Program-made: the position numbers and the translations under genes
Part shown: positions 1 to 6,859 of the stretch, one piece after another
Numbering within the stretch: position 1 is the first letter of the stretch
How the letters are laid out: every line of letters begins with the position of its first letter
DNA from: a virus
Reading direction: 5' to 3' (one strand)
DNA length: 38,376 nucleotides
Virus record (IMG/VR): IMGVR_UViG_3300047462_000696
Coordinates: 1 to 38,376 of that record
The notes under the pieces: model-generated
Seen by the model: only the letters and a program-made list of their open reading frames with translations
Told to the model about the DNA's origin: nothing
Databases searched by the model: none

Positions 1-339
1 TCATGTCGCACACCCGGCGGTGCCGAGGTTCGCGCCTTTGGGTAGGCGCAGGAGGTAATCGTAGCGGGCTACCTCGGGGAGCATGAGGGCGCGGCGCTTC
101 AGGAAGTCGCCTTTGACCCGCGGTCGTCTGGGCATTCTGCCCGCCGCCTGGTCCTCCGCGATCTGGATCGAAGCGGCGTCGAACCGGTTGGTGGCGTGCC
201 GCAGGAAGATGACACCCAGAACGGGCATGCAGTATTCCGACGAGGTCAGTTTCGAGTTGGCGCGAAGATTATCCGCGGCTTCCCAGAGGCTGTCTTCGAG
301 CTTTTCGATGTCCTTCAATGCGGTTTCGCTCATGTGCAT
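1..339 (-). pseudogene. hsdM: HsdM N-terminal fragment (type I restriction-modification methyltransferase)
   Basis: The 112-residue product begins with the helical N-terminal domain of the HsdM subunit of type I restriction systems: the LEDSLWEAADNLR helix, then SSEYCMPVLGVIFLRH, both characteristic of the family. HsdM is normally about 500 residues and carries an N6-adenine methyltransferase domain with an NPPF/Y motif, which is absent here. The frame leaves the family pattern after LPKGANLG and stops at positions 1-3, so the visible gene is broken by a frameshift, deletion or junction. The start is at 339, or at 333 where a second ATG lies. There is no good ribosome binding site. It is divergent from the toxin-antitoxin pair. 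What lies left of position 1 is unseen, so a full gene in another frame cannot be excluded. Confidence 0.75.
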
Positions 340-452
340 AGCCCGACTGCGGCTAACCCGGAAAATATTGAATCTAAAAGCTTAAGATAAGATCATAGCA
401 ATCAGGACGAGGCCGGAACCCAAAGGTGTGCCTTGTCGAATATACTGAGGAT

Positions 453-644
453 ATGCCTCCTGTCGAGACGCCGACGTTGCGGGTACCCCGGATCGATCCG
501 CACTTATCCGGGGCTGGCGAGCGCGTCCGAGAGGCGGCTGCGGAGTTGGAGAGGCTCGGTATCGCCAATCCCGATGGGACCAGAATCCGCAAAGATCTGC
601 CCAAAGATATGCAACCCGACGCGGATCGCGACTTCGGCGGATAA
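453..644 (+). CDS. Small protein, candidate antitoxin of the adjacent zeta-like toxin
   Basis: A 63-residue charged protein lies directly upstream of the zeta-like kinase on the same strand. I do not recognise its family. It has a proline-rich start (MPPVETPTLRVPRID), then a helix-forming stretch rich in Arg and Glu around residues 22-40 (GERVREAAAELERLG), then an acidic tail. I chose the ATG at 453 because GAGG at 447-450 is a plausible ribosome binding site; a GTG at 426 gives a longer version. Small genes immediately before zeta-type toxins are usually antitoxins, so the call rests on position and size only. The 64-bp gap to the next gene is long for a tightly coupled toxin-antitoxin pair. 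Confidence 0.5.
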   Translation: MPPVETPTLRVPRIDPHLSGAGERVREAAAELERLGIANPDGTRIRKDLPKDMQPDADRDFGG

Positions 645-708
645 CTTTTAGGCGTGCCACCTCACGCCGACTTCACGGGAACTTCTTCCCCCTTTACGTG
701 TTCTCTCT

Positions 709-1290
709 ATGCCGCCCAAGATGTACATCGTCGCCGGTCCGCCCGGCAGCGGAAAATCGACAGCGTTTCCGGTCGCGGCTTTCGGCGTCGACTATTTCAA
801 TGCCGACGATCACGCCGCAGCGCTGAACAATGCTTCGTATCGCGACATTCCTCTTGACGTCCGCTCCCGCGTGAACGTTCTCTTCGAAGCTTTCGTGCTG
901 GAACACATCGACGCGCGAAGTAGCTTCGCTCTTGAAACGACGCTGAGGAGTGCCGTGACGGTCGAGCAGGCTGCCTTGGCCCGGCGCGCCGGTTTCGTCG
1001 TCGAAATGCGCTACCTCTGCCTCCCGAACTTCGAGATGCACCTGGAAAGAGTGAAGATGCGGGCGGACCGGGGCGGCCACAGCGCGCCGGAGCCGGTCCT
1101 GCGCGGAATCTATGAATCCAGCATCGCCAATCTACTCCGCGCCATCCGCGAGATGGATCTGATCTACGTGTACGAGAACGGCGAATGGGGCAAGACTCCA
1201 GTGATTCTGTTGCAGGCCGAACATGGGGAGGTTGTGTACCGGGCAGAACGCATCCCGCACTGGCTTGCCGGAAGTCTGGCGCGGCTGTGA
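709..1290 (+). CDS. Zeta-toxin-like P-loop kinase
   Basis: A 193-residue P-loop protein of the zeta toxin / UDP-N-acetylglucosamine kinase family. Visible motifs are Walker A GPPGSGKST at residues 10-18, an acidic pair after the second strand (FNADD), the ETTL motif (FALETTL) and a late R-x3-GGH motif (RADRGGHSAPEPV), which in zeta toxins contacts the ATP phosphates. Zeta toxins phosphorylate UDP-N-acetylglucosamine, poisoning cell wall synthesis; other members are simple nucleotide or small-molecule kinases, so the substrate here is inferred. Start is at 709, with an alternative ATG at 721 closer to the P-loop; neither has a clear ribosome binding site. The preceding small ORF is the likely antitoxin. 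The length is shorter than classic zeta (about 280 residues) and fits the compact cytosolic type. Confidence 0.8.
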   Translation: MPPKMYIVAGPPGSGKSTAFPVAAFGVDYFNADDHAAALNNASYRDIPLDVRSRVNVLFEAFVLEHIDARSSFALETTLRSAVTVEQAALARRAGFVVEMRYLCLPNFEMHLERVKMRADRGGHSAPEPVLRGIYESSIANLLRAIREMDLIYVYENGEWGKTPVILLQAEHGEVVYRAERIPHWLAGSLARL

Positions 1291-1445
1291 CGCTCGTCGA
1301 GCCGGGCCGGAACAATTCTTCCGCATCGCGTTTCTTTGATAAGATCAAGTAAAGAGAGGCCTTTCCGCCCTTCATTGGGAGGCCGGGGGTCAAATCGGGC
1401 ACCAGAATCCGTGGTGGCTCCTCTCTTGTGGGGGGCTGGATTCCG

Positions 1446-1658
1446 ATGCCTTATCACTGCAACCCGAGGATTATGGCGCAGCAGGTGCGTACCGAACTGC
1501 TGAGGGAGTCTCTCGCCTCGCCGCCCGAATCCAGCAATCCAACAGTTCATCAGCCCAAACTGCTGGCGCTTGAGCCGCGCCCACGTATCTGCCCGCTGCG
1601 CGCGAAGTCGTTCGCTGATTTCAGCAACGAGGGAATCATCGACCAGGAGGCGTTATGA
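1446..1658 (+). CDS. Small hypothetical protein coupled to the SAP gene
   Basis: A 70-residue ORF whose stop codon overlaps the ATG of the SAP-domain gene (ATGA at 1655-1658), which suggests translational coupling and is the main reason to accept it. I do not recognise the family. The sequence is basic and proline-rich in the middle (LEPRPRICPLRAKSF) with an acidic C-terminal end (NEGIIDQEAL). The start is uncertain: ATG at 1446 is preceded by a G-rich stretch, while a GTG at 1428 would add six residues. It could be a chance ORF that merely carries the AGGAGG ribosome binding site (1645-1650) of the next gene. Confidence 0.35.
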   Translation: MPYHCNPRIMAQQVRTELLRESLASPPESSNPTVHQPKLLALEPRPRICPLRAKSFADFSNEGIIDQEAL

Positions 1659-2710
1659 CGTCAATCAAATTGCTCGGTCCGCCTGACTATAGTGCCGAAG
1701 AACAACAGGCGCTGATCGACTTCGTGTTGGCTCTCAGGAAGTCGCACATCCAGGAGTTCCTGAAGCAAGTCGAGCTGCCCAAGTCCGGCACGAAGCAGGA
1801 GTTGCGGGATCGGCTTCAGGAGGCTCTCGATGAAGGCAACCTCACATATGGGCTGCTGGTGGATTCCCTGGACTCCGTGGCCCCCTGGGGTAAACAGCAC
1901 GTTTTCCTCTATCACGGTCCACGTGGCGATATGCAGGCATGGAGGGACCCCAACCACACGCAACGTCTTTTGAAGCAGCACCGTCTCGGGAAGCTCTTCA
2001 ACGCCAGGCTTCCGCTGATCCTTCCGGAGAAGCTCACGATCTCCTCGGTCATGCATGAGGACGGAAGGTTACGCATCACAGCCGTCGAGAAGCGGGAATA
2101 CAGCGAGCGAACGCCCGAGCACGACGAAGAGAAGGTGTCCGAGAACGGCGAGACGATTACCCTCAAGGCCTACATGCACCACCTGACGCGCACGCTCGCG
2201 GCCTTCGAGTGGGACCTCAACGCTAATGTCGCGATGCTCCAGATAACCCAACTACAGATGGATGGGGACTATGAGGAGGTCGCAGAGCACTTCTTTCAAC
2301 TCGTCGGCCCGTGGCTCGATATCAAGCAGTTCGGTAAGGTCGACCTACGTCCGGTAATCCGCGCGCTTCACGAAATCGAGGGGAAAGGCCAGGCCGAGGC
2401 ACGTTCTCACGGAATTCACTATCGATCCCTGCGCGGCAGGCGGATATCGGCACATAGCCCGACCCCGCGGGACTCTGTGCTCGGCGAGACATTTATCGAC
2501 GATGCGATGGATAGCGTGCGGAAGAACGGAGTTGGCCATCTTGGCAACTTCTACTGGCTGGCAGGCATCAAGCCTGGGCCTGTTGCCAATACCTTGAAGG
2601 GGGACGCCCACGTGATCATCGTGGGCGCGAAGTCGCGCGTCAACTTTCCGACGCCGAACAACGAGGACGTGGTTAGGTATGTTCTTCACAGAGTGCGCGC
2701 GCTTAGCTGA
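1655..2710 (+). CDS. SAP-domain DNA-binding protein of unknown function
   Basis: A 351-residue protein. Residues about 31-62 (FLKQVELPKSGTKQELRDRL and flanks) match the SAP helix-extension-helix motif, which binds AT-rich or structured DNA; the Gly in PKSGTK and the following KxELxxRL are diagnostic. The remainder (residues 70-351) is a soluble alpha/beta protein that I cannot assign, with a conserved-looking end (VIIVGAKSRVNFPTP). No nuclease, ATPase or membrane motif is visible. The start is set by AGGAGG at 1645-1650. The gene overlaps the small ORF upstream by 4 bp and the winged-helix/zinc-ribbon gene downstream by 32 bp, so the three appear to be one operon. A role in DNA recognition within a small accessory or defence cassette is inference. 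Confidence 0.7.
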   Translation: MTSIKLLGPPDYSAEEQQALIDFVLALRKSHIQEFLKQVELPKSGTKQELRDRLQEALDEGNLTYGLLVDSLDSVAPWGKQHVFLYHGPRGDMQAWRDPNHTQRLLKQHRLGKLFNARLPLILPEKLTISSVMHEDGRLRITAVEKREYSERTPEHDEEKVSENGETITLKAYMHHLTRTLAAFEWDLNANVAMLQITQLQMDGDYEEVAEHFFQLVGPWLDIKQFGKVDLRPVIRALHEIEGKGQAEARSHGIHYRSLRGRRISAHSPTPRDSVLGETFIDDAMDSVRKNGVGHLGNFYWLAGIKPGPVANTLKGDAHVIIVGAKSRVNFPTPNNEDVVRYVLHRVRALS

Positions 2711-3350
2711 ACAACACCCGGACCTGGCGTTTGTCTTCGAGCGGCTCGATTCTCAATTGAAGGCAATGGGAACGGCGGAGCTTATTCGATCTGACGACTT
2801 AGCCAGCTTCCTGAACATCGATCCGAATCAGATGCGTTCGGCCCTCAATATGTTCGCGCGGGAGGGCGTGCTCCTCCGCGTCGAAATGATCGAGTGCAGG
2901 TACTGTCAAATGGCAGCCCTTCGGTCGGAATACCAGGAAGCACTGAATGAAGACGACGAATACCGATGCACGAGTTGTGATCGTCCGCTCACTGATAGGA
3001 CGATCCGAATCATCACAGCCTATCGACGCGGGGAGAAGTGGCAGGAGGTCTCAAGTCTAATTGATGGTTCTGTGGACCCCGCCTCCCCCGAGGCACCTTC
3101 GTCGAACATTCCTTCGAACGCCATGCTCGATGAGCAAGCTTGGTACCCCCACGCCCGGTTTGCTGAAGCCTTCAACGTAGACAGGGAGGCGCTGCGCAAG
3201 AGACTGGACAGGTACCGGAAGCACAACTTCGACGGCTGGAAGGCAAACGAGGATCGCCGTCCCAGGGAGCCGGGGTACCTATACCAACTCCGGGCAGTTA
3301 AGACCGTGGTCGAGGAACTTCGCGCGTCCAGCCAACGTCCAGCGAAATAA
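2679..3350 (+). CDS. Winged-helix / zinc-ribbon protein with C-terminal helical tail
   Basis: A 223-residue protein overlapping the SAP gene by 32 bp. Residues about 34-70 read like a winged helix-turn-helix (LIRSDDLASFLNIDPNQMR, then FAREGVLLRVEMI as the wing). Cysteines 73, 76, 97 and 100 form two CxxC knuckles of a zinc ribbon. A linker rich in Pro and Ser follows (about 130-148), then a basic helical segment with a possible second HTH (FAEAFNVDREALRKRLDRY, about 162-180). This architecture suggests a sensor, regulator or substrate-binding partner that contacts nucleic acid; the actual role is unknown. Its last codons contain two of the CGTCCAGC repeats that continue downstream, hinting at autoregulation. 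The product could equally be the adaptor subunit of the SAP protein. Confidence 0.6.
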   Translation: MFFTECARLAEQHPDLAFVFERLDSQLKAMGTAELIRSDDLASFLNIDPNQMRSALNMFAREGVLLRVEMIECRYCQMAALRSEYQEALNEDDEYRCTSCDRPLTDRTIRIITAYRRGEKWQEVSSLIDGSVDPASPEAPSSNIPSNAMLDEQAWYPHARFAEAFNVDREALRKRLDRYRKHNFDGWKANEDRRPREPGYLYQLRAVKTVVEELRASSQRPAK

Positions 3351-3419
3351 TTTTTCGCCAGCGTTGTTCCGCTGTAGCCGCGCCAACATAGTCCGTCCAG
3401 CGTCCAGCGACCGTCCGCT
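3325..3419 (+). repeat. CGTCCAGC direct-repeat array
   Basis: Four exact copies of CGTCCAGC start at 3325, 3336, 3394 and 3401, and a variant CGTCCGCT starts at 3412. Steps of 11 bp (3325 to 3336, 3401 to 3412) place copies on the same face of the helix. The first two lie in the last codons of the winged-helix gene, the others in the 108-bp gap before the next operon. This looks like a protein-binding array (operator or iterons) rather than coding constraint. The cognate protein is unknown; the winged-helix product or the SAP protein next door is the obvious candidate. Confidence 0.5.
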
Positions 3420-3458
3420 GACAACACGTCATTCGCATAACCGCCTAATCTGGCAATC

Positions 3459-3857
3459 GTGAACAAGGTTCAAGGTGCGGCCAAACAAGGTGGTGTGAGC
3501 GCACCTGCGTCGACACGCGACCTCCTGCCGTCCGAGTACCGTTTCGTAACCGCAATGCAGCAGGTAGGATTTGGCAGCTTCGAATCCGTGCGGATCGAAA
3601 ACGGCGAATTGGTACTCGATCCCTGGCCCAAGACCATTCGGGGTGTGAAGTTCGGATCGGAGGACCGCTCCGCGTGCCCACCGCCCCTTGCTGATTTTCA
3701 ACTCAAGCGCCAGGTAGTCGAACTGTTCGAGTACGTGCGCGAGGTTGATGAGGGAAAAATCCGTTGCCTGGAAATCCGGCATGGCCTTCCATTCTCGATG
3801 GACGTCGAAGTGACCGGCCCATCGATAACAGTTGCGGAAGGAGGCAGCCGTGGCTGA
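3459..3857 (+). CDS. Hypothetical early phage protein
   Basis: A 132-residue soluble acidic protein with a run typical of a compact alpha/beta fold (GFGSFESVRIENGELVLDPW, then LKRQVVELFEYVREVDEGKI, then LEIRHGLPFSMDVE). I do not recognise a named family or catalytic motif. Its end overlaps the sigma-factor gene by 8 bp, and the following genes overlap in turn, so it is the first gene of an early replication operon. The GTG at 3459 is assumed; a second in-frame GTG at 3495 has AAGG four bases upstream and would remove 12 residues. The CGTCCAGC array just upstream may control the operon. Confidence 0.65.
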   Translation: MNKVQGAAKQGGVSAPASTRDLLPSEYRFVTAMQQVGFGSFESVRIENGELVLDPWPKTIRGVKFGSEDRSACPPPLADFQLKRQVVELFEYVREVDEGKIRCLEIRHGLPFSMDVEVTGPSITVAEGGSRG

Positions 3858-4371
3858 TGTCACTCTCGATCAGGCGCTTCCGGTTATCCAGAATCTCGCG
3901 GAGCGCAAAGCGGGCGCGTTTGTGCGCCGTCGCCGATTACCCATCGACGAATGCGAGGACGTCCAAAGCCATCTCGTTCTCACCTTCATCGCCCGTTGGC
4001 CGAAGTTCAATGGAGAGAGAGCTTCAGTGCAGACTTTCGCGTCCCGGCTGATGGACAAAGAACTGACGTCCGTCCTGAGATATCGTTTCGCTCAGGGTCG
4101 GCAACCGCGCGAACTTCCGGTGCCGCATTCAGGCCCCGCTGCGGCATTGATCCATCAGTTCCGCATTGATCTCGAACGCGCACTGGCTCCACTTCCCAAC
4201 CCCGTTCGCGAAACAGCGTCCGCTCTGGCGTCGTACTCCGCGGTTGATGCGGCGGGCGTCGTCGGGTGTTCGCGGCAAATGATCAGCAGACGGAAACACC
4301 AGATCCGCGAAGCCTTACTCGCTGCGGGCATCGGGCCGGACTACTTCGCCCGGGGAACCACGGTGCAATGA
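3850..4371 (+). CDS. Phage sigma-70 family (ECF-like) sigma factor
   Basis: A 173-residue protein with the layout of a small sigma factor. An N-terminal helical part resembles region 2 (CEDVQSHLVLTFIARWPKF, then TFASRLMDKELTSVLRYR, the -10 recognition helix region). A linker leads to a C-terminal helix-turn-helix resembling region 4 (SAVDAAGVVGCSRQMISRRK). Such proteins direct RNA polymerase to special promoters. I chose GTG 3850 because GGAGG lies just upstream at 3840-3844; a TTG at 3832 extends the frame by six residues. It overlaps the previous gene by 8 bp and the primase by 4 bp (ATGA). A phage sigma factor in the replication operon suggests control of a later gene class. A non-sigma HTH regulator is the alternative. 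Confidence 0.6.
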   Translation: MADVTLDQALPVIQNLAERKAGAFVRRRRLPIDECEDVQSHLVLTFIARWPKFNGERASVQTFASRLMDKELTSVLRYRFAQGRQPRELPVPHSGPAAALIHQFRIDLERALAPLPNPVRETASALASYSAVDAAGVVGCSRQMISRRKHQIREALLAAGIGPDYFARGTTVQ

Positions 4372-5093
4372 GCGCTGATTCCATCGCTCGGGCCCTCAAG
4401 GCGCGCCGTTCCGGCGCTGGCTGGATGGCGAAATGCCCCGCACACGACGACCACAATCCGAGCCTGAGCATTCGGGATGCCGACGGCAAGGTGCTGTTGC
4501 ACTGCCACGCCGGTTGCTTGCAGCGCGAGGTGATTGAAGCGTTGAAGGGAAACGGCCTTTGGGCGGAGCGTCCCGCGAAACCGCGCCGGAAAATAGTTGC
4601 GACCTACGATTACACCGACGAAGCCGGGCATCTGCTTTACCAGGTTCTTCGCACCGAACCGAAAGGCTTCTTTCAGCGGCGTCCTGACGGCGAGGGCGGC
4701 TGGATCAACAAGAAGAGCAAACGGCAGGTGCTTTTTCACCTGCGAGAAGTTGTTGAAGCGCCCATCGTCTTCGTTGTGGAGGGAGAGAAAGACGCCGAGA
4801 CCCTGCGAAGCCAGGGGTTCGTCGCGACGACTAACGCCGGAGGCGCGGAAGCGCCGTGGCTGCCCGAATTCAGCGACGCGCTCGCCGGACGCGAAGTCAT
4901 TGTAATCCCCGATAACGATAAGCCGGGCCGAGATCGGGCAGCGCGTATCGCCCGTGCACTGATCGGCCGCGTGACGCGGTTGGTCATTCTCGAACTCGAA
5001 GGGGCGAAGGATGTGACTGAGTGGTTCGACAAAGGGCACGGGGAGCTTGAGCTGATCGAGTTGGTTGAAAAGGGGCTCGCGGCGACGGCATGA
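4368..5093 (+). CDS. CHC2 zinc-finger / TOPRIM DNA primase
   Basis: A 241-residue primase-type protein. Residues 23-50 form a CHC2-like zinc finger (CPAHDDHNPSL with C23 and H26, LHCHAGC with C46 and C50), which recognises template DNA. The TOPRIM domain follows, with the glutamate motif VVEGEKDAETL (E138) and the metal-binding PDNDKPGRDRA (D182, D184). It makes RNA primers for phage replication, probably acting with the helicase encoded next. I chose ATG 4368 because it overlaps the sigma-factor stop (ATGA) and begins just ahead of the zinc finger; an upstream frame extension to 4266 lies inside the sigma gene. It overlaps the helicase gene by 4 bp. The zinc finger plus TOPRIM without an internal helicase is typical of phage and plasmid split primases. 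Confidence 0.9.
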   Translation: MSADSIARALKARRSGAGWMAKCPAHDDHNPSLSIRDADGKVLLHCHAGCLQREVIEALKGNGLWAERPAKPRRKIVATYDYTDEAGHLLYQVLRTEPKGFFQRRPDGEGGWINKKSKRQVLFHLREVVEAPIVFVVEGEKDAETLRSQGFVATTNAGGAEAPWLPEFSDALAGREVIVIPDNDKPGRDRAARIARALIGRVTRLVILELEGAKDVTEWFDKGHGELELIELVEKGLAATA

Positions 5094-6571
5094 CGAACGA
5101 AATCCGCGACGAGACCGACATCGACGACTTCGTCCAGCGATTCGAAGCAGGCGCTGCGGCCGGCCCCGATCTTCTTTCACGCCTCTACAACGATCACGGC
5201 AACGCTGAGCGCCTCATTGCGATGTACGGCGAGGATCTGCGGTTTTGCCATGCTTTCAAGAAATGGCTGGTCTGGGACGGCATGCGGTGGGCGGTCGACG
5301 ACACGGACCAGGCACGCCGTCTGGCAAAGCAGACTATGCTCGAATTCCTGAAGCTTGCCATCGAACGCGGTGGCGACGAGAAGGCCGAGAAGTTCGCGCG
5401 TGCGTCGCTCGACGCCCGGCGCATCGGCAGCATGCTGTCGATGGCTGAGTGCGAAATATATATTCGTCCCGCCGATCTCGACACGGACCCGTTCGCCCTG
5501 AATTTCCTGAACGGCACGGTCGATCTGCGCACCGGCACGCTGCGAGACCACCGACGTTCGGACTTCATCACAAAGCTTGTTCGGTACAGACATACTCCGG
5601 CAGCGGACTGTCCACGATGGCTTGCGTTTCTCGATCAGGTGATGGGCGGTGGCCCGGACGCAGCGGAAACTGACCTTGACCGATCGCGGCGTCTGGTCGC
5701 TTACCTGCGGCGGGCGCTGGGTTACTCGCTCACCGGTACCACCATCGAGAAAGCTGTCTTCATCCCGTTCGGCACCGGCGACAACGGCAAGAGTACGATG
5801 CTCAGCACCTTCCGAAATCTTGTCGAGGAATACAGCCATCTGCTTCAAGTGGACACGCTGATGGTGCGTCAGGAATCGAACAACACCCAGGCCGATCTTG
5901 CGGACCTTCGCGGTGCGCGCTTCGTCCAGACTTCCGAAACTGAAGAAGGCCAGCGCCTCGCTCAGGGCAAGCTGAAACGCATCACGCAGGGCATGGGCAA
6001 GATCAAAGCCACGCGAAAGTACGAAAACCCAATCGAATTCGCCGAGACGCACAAACTGTGGATGGACACGAACCGCAAGCCCACGATCCGCGACGTTGAC
6101 GACAAGGCGACGTTCAACCGGCTGCACCCGATTCCGTTCACGGTGACGATTCCCAAAGCGAAGATCGACAAGCAACTTCCCGACAAACTGCTGGCCGAAG
6201 CCGAAGGAATTCTCGCGTGGGCGGTCGAGGGCGCGCGGCTCTGGTATGCGGAGGGGCTCTCGAAACCTGCGGAGGTCGAGGCGGCGAAGGAACAATGGCG
6301 GGAAGATATGGATCAACTCGGGCGTTTCATCGACGAGCGCTGCGTCGTCGGCGACGCAGTCCGAGCGGGGGCGACAGCCCTGTATGGCGATTACAAACAA
6401 TGGGCAATCAACGGTGGCGACCGGTCGATGTTGTCTTCTACCGCTTTCGGCACGAAGCTTACGGATCGGGGATTTGCGAAACGCCATTCTGAGCGTGGCG
6501 CGGTTTACATCGGAATCGGGCTTCGCGCCGACGACCAACAGCATGCGGCTGACGGGTTTGACAAAAACTGA
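5090..6571 (+). CDS. D5/P4-type superfamily 3 replicative helicase
   Basis: A 493-residue protein of the phage/plasmid primase P4 C-terminal family. The N-terminal D5_N-like region ends with ALNFLNGTVDLRTG (residues about 136-149), a family hallmark. Walker A is GTGDNGKST (228-236), followed by a Walker B-like strand (LRGARFVQTSETEEG) and the sensor segment HKLWMDTNRKPTI. It unwinds DNA at the replication origin as a ring ATPase, and pairs with the primase just upstream (ATGA overlap). The end is odd: the frame stops at 6571 after AADGFDKN, while the +1 frame continues for about 35 codons in a tail rich in Gly, Asp, Pro and Ser. The first CTGACGGGT repeat of the downstream array lies inside the last codons. 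Confidence 0.9.
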   Translation: MTNEIRDETDIDDFVQRFEAGAAAGPDLLSRLYNDHGNAERLIAMYGEDLRFCHAFKKWLVWDGMRWAVDDTDQARRLAKQTMLEFLKLAIERGGDEKAEKFARASLDARRIGSMLSMAECEIYIRPADLDTDPFALNFLNGTVDLRTGTLRDHRRSDFITKLVRYRHTPAADCPRWLAFLDQVMGGGPDAAETDLDRSRRLVAYLRRALGYSLTGTTIEKAVFIPFGTGDNGKSTMLSTFRNLVEEYSHLLQVDTLMVRQESNNTQADLADLRGARFVQTSETEEGQRLAQGKLKRITQGMGKIKATRKYENPIEFAETHKLWMDTNRKPTIRDVDDKATFNRLHPIPFTVTIPKAKIDKQLPDKLLAEAEGILAWAVEGARLWYAEGLSKPAEVEAAKEQWREDMDQLGRFIDERCVVGDAVRAGATALYGDYKQWAINGGDRSMLSSTAFGTKLTDRGFAKRHSERGAVYIGIGLRADDQQHAADGFDKN

Positions 6572-6662
6572 CGGGTCTGACGGCACTTCTTCAAAAACTA
6601 CTTCATCACGCGCATATAAGGGAGTTTTTGAAGAAAACCCGTCAGAACCCGTCAGCCGTCAG
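6549..6662 (+). repeat. Symmetric CTGACGGGT repeat array with central hairpin, candidate origin or control site
   Basis: On the left, CTGACGGGT occurs at 6549-6557 and 6568-6576, followed by CTGACGG at 6577-6583. On the right, the inverted form ACCCGTCAG occurs at 6637-6645 and 6647-6655, followed by CCGTCAG at 6656-6662. Between them, TTCTTCAAAAACT (6587-6599) and AGTTTTTGAAGAA (6623-6635) are a perfect 13-bp inverted repeat around a 23-base spacer containing CATATAAG. The arrangement is three plus three copies mirrored about a hairpin, directly after the primase and helicase genes. This fits a replication origin with initiator sites, or an operator and terminator. No experimental counterpart is known to me. 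Confidence 0.65.
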
Positions 6663-6700
6663 GTTTTCTCTGCGTAAGCGGTCAAACTAATCGAAAGCCG

Positions 6701-6730
6701 TTTACATTTTTCCGGCGCTCTGCGTATATT
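6701..6730 (+). promoter_or_regulatory. Sigma70-type promoter candidate
   Basis: TTTACA (6701-6706) and TATATT (6725-6730) are separated by 18 bp, each one mismatch from the -35 and -10 consensus. The site lies 39 bp after the repeat array and about 130 bp before the next gene at 6860. It would drive the 6860 gene and perhaps the methyltransferases. Consensus promoters of this quality are rare in this GC-rich sequence, which supports it. Confidence 0.5.
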
Positions 6731-6799
6731 TGTGTTGAAGGCGCAGTTCGACAGGCCAGCGCACAGCGCACCCTCCGAAGGTCCACCCCCAATCAGTAT

Positions 6800-6817
6800 C
6801 GAGAGACGGGACTCTCG
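6800..6817 (+). other. Small leader hairpin
   Basis: CGAGAG and CTCTCG form a perfect 6-bp stem with a 6-base loop (ACGGGA) in the leader between the promoter candidate at 6701-6730 and the gene at 6860. No T-run follows, so it is not a standard terminator. It may stabilise the leader or be incidental. Confidence 0.25.
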
Positions 6818-6859
6818 TTAAACTCCTTCCCTTTCCTGCTGTACCCGAGGTGTGCCCGG

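Noticed and set aside
441-446. TATACT box seven bases before the antitoxin ATG
   Set aside because: It has no -35 element at proper spacing and would need a leaderless transcript, so it was not listed as a promoter.
1336-1348. TTGATAAGATCAA, a small perfect inverted repeat between the toxin and the 1446 ORF
   Set aside because: A single 5-bp arm on each side is common by chance and no second copy was seen.
5177-6586. 469-residue open frame on the minus strand opposite the helicase gene
   Set aside because: It mirrors the well-supported helicase gene, has Arg/Val-rich low-quality composition, and contains no family motif. Long antisense frames are expected in GC-rich DNA.
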